Shown here piece by piece: positions 59,276 through 64,000 of a DNA stretch of 64,000 nt. A program made the position numbers and the translations under genes. The stretch comes from Streptomyces sp. NBRC 109706 (lineage in GTDB: Bacteria; Actinomycetota; Actinomycetes; Streptomycetales; Streptomycetaceae): positions 248,001 through 312,000 of the forward strand of contig NZ_BBOM01000007.1 in NCBI RefSeq assembly GCF_000974485.1. The letters are read 5' to 3'. The notes beneath the pieces were generated by a model, which did no database searches, was not told where the DNA came from, and saw only the letters and a program-made list of their open reading frames with translations. The number at the start of each line of letters is the position of its first letter. Within the stretch, counting starts at the first letter, position 1.

Positions 59276-60747
59276 GCGAGCCGACCGGGGGGAACCACGG
59301 GAACCACGGCAACGACGTCGTGGTGGTGGGCGCGGGGATGGGCGCCCTGGCCACCTCGGCGCGGCTGGCGGCGGCCGGGCGCCGGGTCACGGTGGTCGAG
59401 CGCGGCGACACCTACGGCGGCGCGGTGGGGCGGCTGGAGCGGGACGGGTTCGCGTTCGACACGGGCCCCGGGGTGTTGCATCTGCCGGCGGTCTGGCGGG
59501 ATCTCTTTCTGAAGACCGCGCCCCGGGTCAAGGGGCGGCGGAACGCCGGGGAGTTGGCGGAGTGTGTGCGTCTGGACCGGTTGGCCGATCCGGCGATCGA
59601 GCACCGGTTCGCGGACGGCACGGTGCTGCGGCTGCCCGGGTTCTCGCCGGGTGGGGTGCGGCGGGCCCTGGACGAGACGCTGGGCGCCGGGTCGGGCGAG
59701 CGGTGGGGGGCGCTGCTGGGGCGGGCGCGGGAGGCATGGGAGGCGACCAGGCGTCCGTTGTTGGAGGAGCCGCTGACCTCGGCGGGCGAGCGCGGCGCGC
59801 TGTCGCGGGACCCGTTTCCGGCGCGCCGACGCGGTCTGTTGCGCCGGCGCGAGCCCACGTTGGCCGAGTTGGCCGCGGCCGAACTCCGCGACGGGCGGCT
59901 GGCGTCGGTGCTGACCGGGCTCGTGCAGGAGTACGGGCTCGACCCTCGGCGGGCGCCGGCGAGTGCCGCCGTACTGGCCTATGTCGAGGGGACCTTCGGC
60001 AGTTGGTATCCGGCGGGCGGGATGCGGGCGTTGGCGGACGCGCTCTTCCGGCGCTGTCGGGAGCGCGGTGTCCGGTTCGAGTTCGGGGTCGGGGTGGACG
60101 AGGTGCTGGCGGCCGAAGGACGGGCCGCCGGGGTGCGGTTGGCGGACGGCGGGACGGTCGCGGCGGACGCGGTGGTGTGGGGCGCGGCGCGCCCGGGGGA
60201 CGAGGCGGTGGGGCTCGGCCGGTTCAGCCTCTTCGTGGCCCTGGACGGCCCCCGCCCCGAGGGCGCGGCGCACCGCGCGGTGCTGCACGGGGAGGGGCCG
60301 GCGGTCTCCGTGCTGCGCCCGGACGACGCCGCGCTGTGGCCGGGCCGGGACGGGCATACGGCGGTGGTCTCCGGGTTGGTGCCGGCGCATGGCCCCGGCG
60401 GCGTCGACTGGACGGCGCCCGGGGTGGCCGAGGCGCACGCGGGGCGGCTGTTGGACGCCGCCGACGCGGCCGGGCTCGTGCCGCGCGCGCGGGTGCGGTG
60501 GCGGCTCTCGCGCACGCCGGCGGACGTGGCACGGGACACCGGGGTGCCCGGTGGGGTGGTGCGTCCGCCGGCGCTCGCCGGGGCGGACGGGGCGTTTCTG
60601 GCCGCGCCGAACACGGGGCGGCTGGCGGGGGCCTACCGGGTGGGCGGCCTGGCCCACCCGGGCGGCGGTCTCGCGCACGCGGGGATGTCGGGGGCGTTGG
60701 CGGCCGGGTTGATCGTGGAGGGGCCGGACTGGCGCGGCTCGTACTGA
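59272..60747 (+). CDS. phytoene desaturase-like FAD oxidoreductase
   Basis: A 491-residue protein of the CrtI/NAD(P)-FAD amine-oxidase group. The dinucleotide loop is VVVVGAGMGALATSARLAAAGRRVTVVERG near residue 16, followed by the CrtI-style GGAVGRLERDGFAFDTGPGVLHLP. The C-terminal FAD segment is GGLAHPGGGLAHAGMSG, and GSWYPAGGMRALADAL is also CrtI-like. The gene overlaps the TetR stop by ATGA. There is no crtB or crtE nearby, so carotenoid synthesis is not indicated; it could act on another unsaturated or amine substrate. Confidence 0.85.
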   Translation: MSEPTGGNHGNHGNDVVVVGAGMGALATSARLAAAGRRVTVVERGDTYGGAVGRLERDGFAFDTGPGVLHLPAVWRDLFLKTAPRVKGRRNAGELAECVRLDRLADPAIEHRFADGTVLRLPGFSPGGVRRALDETLGAGSGERWGALLGRAREAWEATRRPLLEEPLTSAGERGALSRDPFPARRRGLLRRREPTLAELAAAELRDGRLASVLTGLVQEYGLDPRRAPASAAVLAYVEGTFGSWYPAGGMRALADALFRRCRERGVRFEFGVGVDEVLAAEGRAAGVRLADGGTVAADAVVWGAARPGDEAVGLGRFSLFVALDGPRPEGAAHRAVLHGEGPAVSVLRPDDAALWPGRDGHTAVVSGLVPAHGPGGVDWTAPGVAEAHAGRLLDAADAAGLVPRARVRWRLSRTPADVARDTGVPGGVVRPPALAGADGAFLAAPNTGRLAGAYRVGGLAHPGGGLAHAGMSGALAAGLIVEGPDWRGSY

Positions 60748-60890
60748 GCGGCCGACGTTCCCCGGGCGCCCGGAGTACCAAAGCCGCGGAGTCCCGGAGT
60801 CCCGGAGTCCCGTTGAGAATGGCCGGAAAAGGCGCCGGATCGGCCGGCGGGCACCGGTCCGACTTCGGTCAGCGCTTCAGCGGGCGCCGT
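60748..60890. other. convergent intergenic space with a 9-bp triplet repeat
   Basis: This 143-bp gap contains three tandem copies of a 9-bp unit (GAGTCCCG-type, about 60786-60812) and no gene. It separates the flavoenzyme gene from the membrane-protein gene transcribed toward it. Confidence 0.4.
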
Positions 60891-61859
60891 TCAGTAGCGG
60901 CCGTCGTTGTTGTAGTAGTAGCCCTGCCCCGAGGAGTCGTAGCCCGTCTGCTGGGGGTAGCCCTCGGGCTGCTGGGCCCAGCCGTAGCCGTCGGCGTCCT
61001 CGGGTGCCGGCTCCCGCTGCTGGGGGACCCAGACGCCGCCGGGCGGGGTCTCCTGGTAGGTGGGGGTGCCCTGGGGCCACTGGCCGCCGGTGCCCGACTC
61101 GCCGGGGTAGCCGGGGGTTTCGGTGCCGCCGAAGCCGGTGGGCTGGCCCAGCTGGTCGGCCTGGGCGGCGTACTCGTTCGAGCCGTCCCAACCGGTCTGG
61201 TAGCCGTAGCCGTCGGTGCCGCCCGCCGGGTACTGCCCCTGGTCGGCGTAGCCGGTGGCCGCCGCGTAGTTCTCCTGGTAGGCGCCGGGGTAGGGCTCGC
61301 CGTAGCCGGTCTCGGCCGCCGGCTCCTGGTAACTCTCCTGGTAGGACTGGGCATAGGGCTGGCCGCCGTATATCTCGCCGCCCACCTCCGAGCCCCCGTA
61401 CTCCGAACTCCCGTACTCCGAGCCGCCGTACTCCGAACCGCCGAACTCCGCGCCGGCGTGCGCCGGTTCGGCACCGTCGGGGGCCTCGGCGGGGGCGGGC
61501 GGCGGCGGGGGCGGGAAGGGCGGGGCGCCGTGCTCGGCCGCCGGCTCGTCGCCGACCGGCTGCTCGTCCTCCCTGGGCGCCCGGCGCCGCCGGCTGGTGC
61601 CGGGCTTGCCGCCCAGCGCCCAGCCGGTGGAGAAGCCCCGGCGGAAGGAGAGCGTGACAAAGGTCTGACCGGTGGCGAAGGCCACGGCGCCCAGGGCGAT
61701 CACCGGCACGGAGGGGATCAACACCCCGACGACGACGCCGAGAAAGCCGAAGAAGGCGACCAACCGCCAGCGCAGCCGTGCCTTGTACTGGAGCAGGACC
61801 TCACCGAGCAGCCACAGAGCGACGAAGCCAAACGCGATGTAGAGGACCGTCCAGCCCAT
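60891..61859 (-). CDS. membrane protein with Tyr/Gly/Gln-rich tail
   Basis: A 322-residue protein. Three membrane helices (about 3-24, 33-49, 50-68) sit at the N-terminus; residues 75-322 are a low-complexity cytoplasmic or extracytoplasmic tail rich in Tyr, Gly, Gln and Pro, with repeated YGGSE/YGSSE units (about 141-156) encoded by 15-bp DNA repeats near 61395-61440. The first 70 residues resemble a small conserved Streptomyces membrane protein; the tail is variable. Its function is unknown; a tail of this kind may form a condensate or bind partners (inference). It ends 22 bp from metF. Confidence 0.8.
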   Translation of the reverse strand: MGWTVLYIAFGFVALWLLGEVLLQYKARLRWRLVAFFGFLGVVVGVLIPSVPVIALGAVAFATGQTFVTLSFRRGFSTGWALGGKPGTSRRRRAPREDEQPVGDEPAAEHGAPPFPPPPPPAPAEAPDGAEPAHAGAEFGGSEYGGSEYGSSEYGGSEVGGEIYGGQPYAQSYQESYQEPAAETGYGEPYPGAYQENYAAATGYADQGQYPAGGTDGYGYQTGWDGSNEYAAQADQLGQPTGFGGTETPGYPGESGTGGQWPQGTPTYQETPPGGVWVPQQREPAPEDADGYGWAQQPEGYPQQTGYDSSGQGYYYNNDGRY

Positions 61860-61881
61860 TACGCCCCTCTCCGCACTTCGG

Positions 61882-62808
61882 TCAGGACCGCGTGTGCAGC
61901 CCCAGGTTCTTGTAGACGTCCAGCGTCGCCGTGGAGTGACTCGACGTGTTCAGCGTGATGAAGTGCAGGCCAGGGATGTCCTCGTCCATCAGCCGCGCAC
62001 ACAACTCGGTGGCGAACTCGATCCCGACCGAGCGTACAGCTATCGGGTCGTCCTTGACCGCGAGGATGCGCCTTTTCAACTCGGCGGGGAACGCGGTGTT
62101 GCTGAGCTGCTGGAACCGCTCGATCTGCCGCACATTGGTGATCGGCATGATCTCGGGGATGATCGGTGTGTCACAGCCGGCGGCGGCCACCCGGTCGCGC
62201 AGTCGGAGGTAGTCCTCCGGGTAGAAGAACATCTGGGTGAGCGCGAAGTCGGCGCCGGCGCGGCACTTGGCCACGAAGTGCCGGATGTCGGTCTCCCAGT
62301 CGGTGGACCTGGGGTGCATCTCGGGGAACGCGGCCACGCCCACGCAGAAGTCGCCGGACTCCTTGATCAGCCGCACCAGCTCGACGGCGTAGCTGATGCC
62401 CTCGGGGTGCTTGATCCACTCCCCCATCGGATCGCCGGGCGGATCGCCGCGCAGCGCCAGCATGTTGCGGATGCCGGCGTCGGCGTACTGGCCGATGATG
62501 TTGCGCAGCTCGGAGACCGAGTGCTGGACGGCGGTGAGGTGTGCCACCGGGGTCAGCGTGGTGTCGGTGGCGATGCGCTCGGTGGCGCGCACCGTCCGCT
62601 CCCGCGAGCCGCCGCCGGCGCCATAGGTGACGGAGACGAACGTGGGGCCGACGGCCTCCACCCGCCTGATGGCGTTCCACAGCGTCTGCTCGCCCCGCTC
62701 GGTCTTGGGCGGGGAGAATTCGAAGGAGAACGATCGCTCGCCGGCGGCAAGCAGATCGCGGACGGTCGCCGCGCGATCCGAGATGGTACTGGGAATCCCT
62801 AGAGCCAT
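61882..62808 (-). CDS. metF: methylenetetrahydrofolate reductase MetF
   Basis: An FAD-dependent TIM-barrel enzyme of 308 residues that reduces 5,10-methylene-THF to 5-methyl-THF for methionine synthesis. Landmarks are FSFEFSPPKTERGEQTLW, VSVTYGAGGGSRERT, ALRGDPPGDP, ADFALTQMFFYPEDYLRLRDR and IIPEIMPITNVRQIERF. The ATG at 62808 is preceded on the minus strand by TAGCCT and then six bases, suggesting a leaderless transcript inside the gap to thiE. Its position next to thiE matches other streptomycetes. Confidence 0.97.
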   Translation of the reverse strand: MALGIPSTISDRAATVRDLLAAGERSFSFEFSPPKTERGEQTLWNAIRRVEAVGPTFVSVTYGAGGGSRERTVRATERIATDTTLTPVAHLTAVQHSVSELRNIIGQYADAGIRNMLALRGDPPGDPMGEWIKHPEGISYAVELVRLIKESGDFCVGVAAFPEMHPRSTDWETDIRHFVAKCRAGADFALTQMFFYPEDYLRLRDRVAAAGCDTPIIPEIMPITNVRQIERFQQLSNTAFPAELKRRILAVKDDPIAVRSVGIEFATELCARLMDEDIPGLHFITLNTSSHSTATLDVYKNLGLHTRS

Positions 62809-62814
62809 GCGTGC

Positions 62815-62820
62815 AGGCTA
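62815..62820 (-). promoter_or_regulatory. -10 box (TAGCCT) of a leaderless metF promoter
   Basis: On the minus strand TAGCCT lies six bases before the metF ATG, with no Shine-Dalgarno site. It sits between the thiE stop and metF, so metF may be transcribed independently of thiE. Inferred from spacing. Confidence 0.5.
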
Positions 62821-62834
62821 CCCAGCGTTCGGCC

Positions 62835-63485
62835 TCAGGATGGGGGTCGTCCAGGGGACGGACGCTCCCGCAGACGGCGGGCGAACGAGGCGGCGGCGGC
62901 CCCGGGATCGTCGGCCTCGGTGATCGCCCGGACCACCACCACCCGCCGGGCGCCGGCGTCCAGCACCGCGTCCAGTCGGGCGGCGTCGATGCCGCCGATG
63001 GCGAACCAGGGCACCTCGGGGTTGAGCGAGGCGGCATAGCGGACCAGGGGGAGGCCGGGCGCCGGGCGTCCCGGCTTGGTGGGGGTGGGCCAGCAGGGGC
63101 CGACGCAGAAGTATCCGACCTCGGGGTCGGCCAGCGCCGCGTCCACCTCCTCGGGGGCGTGGGTGGAGCGCCCGATGAGCGGCCCCGCGCCCAGGACGGC
63201 GCGGGCGGCCGGCACCGGCAGATCGCCCTGCCCCAGATGCAGCACGTCGGAGCCGGCGGCGTGCGCCACATCCGCCCGGTCGTTGACCGCGAGCAGCCGG
63301 CCGTGCCGCCGGCAGGCGTCGGCGAAGACCCGCAGGTACTCCAGCTCCTCGGCCGCCTCCAGCTCCTTGTCGCGCAGCTGGACGATGTCCACGCCGCCGG
63401 CCAGCACGGCGTCCAGAAAGGCGGGCAGGTCCCCCTGCCGCCGGCGGGCGTCCGTGCAGAGATAGAGCCGCGCGTCGGCGAGCAT
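62835..63485 (-). CDS. thiE: thiamine-phosphate synthase ThiE
   Basis: Joins HMP-PP and thiazole phosphate to thiamine phosphate. A 216-residue TIM barrel with VDIVQLRDKEL, LLAVNDRADVAHAAGSDVLHLGQGDLP, IGRSTHAPEEVDAAL, FCVGPCWPTPTKPGR and PWFAIGGIDAARL, all ThiE hallmarks. The ATG at 63485 has GGGGGG upstream. No TPP riboswitch is visible in the 60 bp before the gene. It lies between metF and the Rv2175c-like gene. Confidence 0.96.
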   Translation of the reverse strand: MLADARLYLCTDARRRQGDLPAFLDAVLAGGVDIVQLRDKELEAAEELEYLRVFADACRRHGRLLAVNDRADVAHAAGSDVLHLGQGDLPVPAARAVLGAGPLIGRSTHAPEEVDAALADPEVGYFCVGPCWPTPTKPGRPAPGLPLVRYAASLNPEVPWFAIGGIDAARLDAVLDAGARRVVVVRAITEADDPGAAAASFARRLRERPSPGRPPS

Positions 63486-63545
63486 GACGATCCCCCCGGG
63501 GGTGGCGCCGGTGGCGGTGGCGGGCCACCGCCACCGGCTGGTGGC

Positions 63546-63911
63546 TTACACGGCGAGCGCCTGGGCGCGGCGCTTCACCTCGGTGCCACGATTCTCGCGC
63601 AACGCCTGCGCCGGGGTGCCGGGGAGGCTGTCATCCGGGGTGAAGAGCCATTCCAGCATCTCCTCGTCGGTGAACCCGTCGTCCCGCAGCAGCGTGAGGG
63701 TGCCCGCGAGGCCACGGACGACCTTCCCCTCGCCGATGAAGGCGGCGGGCACCTGAAGGACGCGGTTCTCGCCGCGGCGCACCGCGATCACCTGCCCCTC
63801 CCTGACCAGCTGGCGGACCCGGGTCACCTCGACATCCAGCTGTTCGGCGATATCGGGGAGGGTGAGCCAGGCGGGGATGAGCGCGTCTGTCTTCGCATCG
63901 ATCTCGGTCAC
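63546..63911 (-). CDS. Rv2175c-family winged-helix DNA-binding protein
   Basis: A 121-residue protein similar to Mycobacterium tuberculosis Rv2175c, a small DNA-binding protein phosphorylated by the kinase PknL. WLTLPDIAEQLDVEVTRVRQLVREGQVIAVRRGENRVLQVPAAFIG is the winged helix-turn-helix. The C-terminal half (KVVRGLAGTLTLLRDDGFTDEEMLEWLFTPDDSLPG) is typical. It starts at a GTG; a CAGGCT hexamer six bases before it suggests a leaderless start. A kinase gene may lie just beyond the window edge, as in mycobacteria, but I cannot see it. Confidence 0.88.
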   Translation of the reverse strand: MTEIDAKTDALIPAWLTLPDIAEQLDVEVTRVRQLVREGQVIAVRRGENRVLQVPAAFIGEGKVVRGLAGTLTLLRDDGFTDEEMLEWLFTPDDSLPGTPAQALRENRGTEVKRRAQALAV

Positions 63912-63943
63912 CCCTCAAGCCTGCCATCTCCCACTGACAGCCG

Positions 63944-64000
63944 TCAGCGCGCGGCCGCCTTGAGAGGGATGTCCGGATCGACCAGCCGGTCGGGGTCGAC
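63944..64000 (-). CDS. C-terminal end of an unidentified gene
   Basis: A minus-strand frame runs from the window edge to a TGA at 63944-63946 and gives the last 18 residues, ending DPDIPLKAAAR. The short stretch cannot be assigned. The stop is 33 bp from the start of the Rv2175c-like gene on the same strand. In mycobacteria the neighbours of Rv2175c are a kinase (pknL) and a membrane glycosyltransferase, but this tail does not identify either. Confidence 0.4.
   Translation of the reverse strand, partial: VDPDRLVDPDIPLKAAAR

Noticed and set aside
63486..63545. TPP riboswitch before thiE
   Set aside because: Only 60 bp separate thiE from the upstream gene, too short, and no TPP core is seen.

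Overview
The window is a stretch of conserved chromosome from a high-GC actinomycete, almost certainly Streptomyces or a close relative. The evidence is strong third-position G/C bias in nearly every gene, many GTG and some TTG starts, ATGA/GTGA start-stop overlaps inside operons, a Streptomyces-type division cluster (ylmG-sepF-ylmE-ylmD-ftsZ-ftsQ-murG-ftsW-murD-mraY-murF-murE-ftsI-ftsL-rsmH, without ftsA or murC), the bifunctional PriA isomerase in the histidine operon, and Streptomyces-typical families (SAV_6107, DUF3040, DUF2567). I see no insertion sequence, prophage, CRISPR array, tRNA or rRNA.

Layout. 1-1757: an NmrA-like oxidoreductase (cut by the window edge) divergent from an AraC-family regulator. 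1770-7536 (minus): the histidine operon hisD-hisC-hisB-(52-aa membrane protein)-hisH-priA-ridA-hisF. 7628-13236: a LON-domain protein, YbaK, a DUF2567 membrane protein, an ABC exporter pair, a NYN-domain RNase-like protein and a 45-aa hydrophilic protein. 13291-14543: an ECF-like sigma factor with a membrane partner. 15075-18617: dnaE. 18960-24194: a four-helix membrane protein, a DsbA-like thioredoxin-fold protein and a Ser/Thr kinase with a Cys-containing extracellular domain, then a dienelactone-hydrolase-like protein and an MscS channel. 24195-24832: a repeat-bearing non-coding segment. 24833-28507 (minus): a Na+/H+ antiporter, an RluD-type pseudouridine synthase, lspA and a DksA/TraR zinc-finger protein.

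28704-32203: ileS behind a translational T-box, ending in a perfect 20-bp hairpin. 32233-50423 (minus): divIVA and the division/cell-wall cluster, with one promoter region in front of ftsZ and another in front of rsmH. 50688-55974: a beta-carbonic anhydrase, then a moxR-DUF58-transglutaminase operon. 55975-56598: a second non-coding segment, with a 33-bp tandem repeat. 56599-64000: DUF3040, a methyltransferase, a SAV_6107 protein, a TetR regulator with a desaturase-like flavoenzyme, a membrane protein with a Tyr/Gly-rich tail, metF, thiE, an Rv2175c-like DNA-binding protein, and the last 18 codons of an unidentified gene.

How the genes work together. MurD, MurE and MurF build the UDP-MurNAc-pentapeptide, MraY and MurG make lipid I and lipid II, FtsW and FtsI polymerise and cross-link septal wall, and FtsZ, SepF, FtsQ, FtsL and DivIVA place and run the division and tip-growth machinery. 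The his operon holds the central and late histidine steps, with a RidA-type deaminase and a tiny membrane protein tightly coupled into it.

The points most worth checking are: the swapped GxHH signature of IleS (an active-site variant linked to mupirocin hyper-resistance) combined with T-box control; the possible disulfide link between the DsbA-like protein and its neighbouring kinase; the two repeat-bearing intergenic segments; and a recurrent leaderless promoter layout. I did not find a clearly novel multi-gene system.
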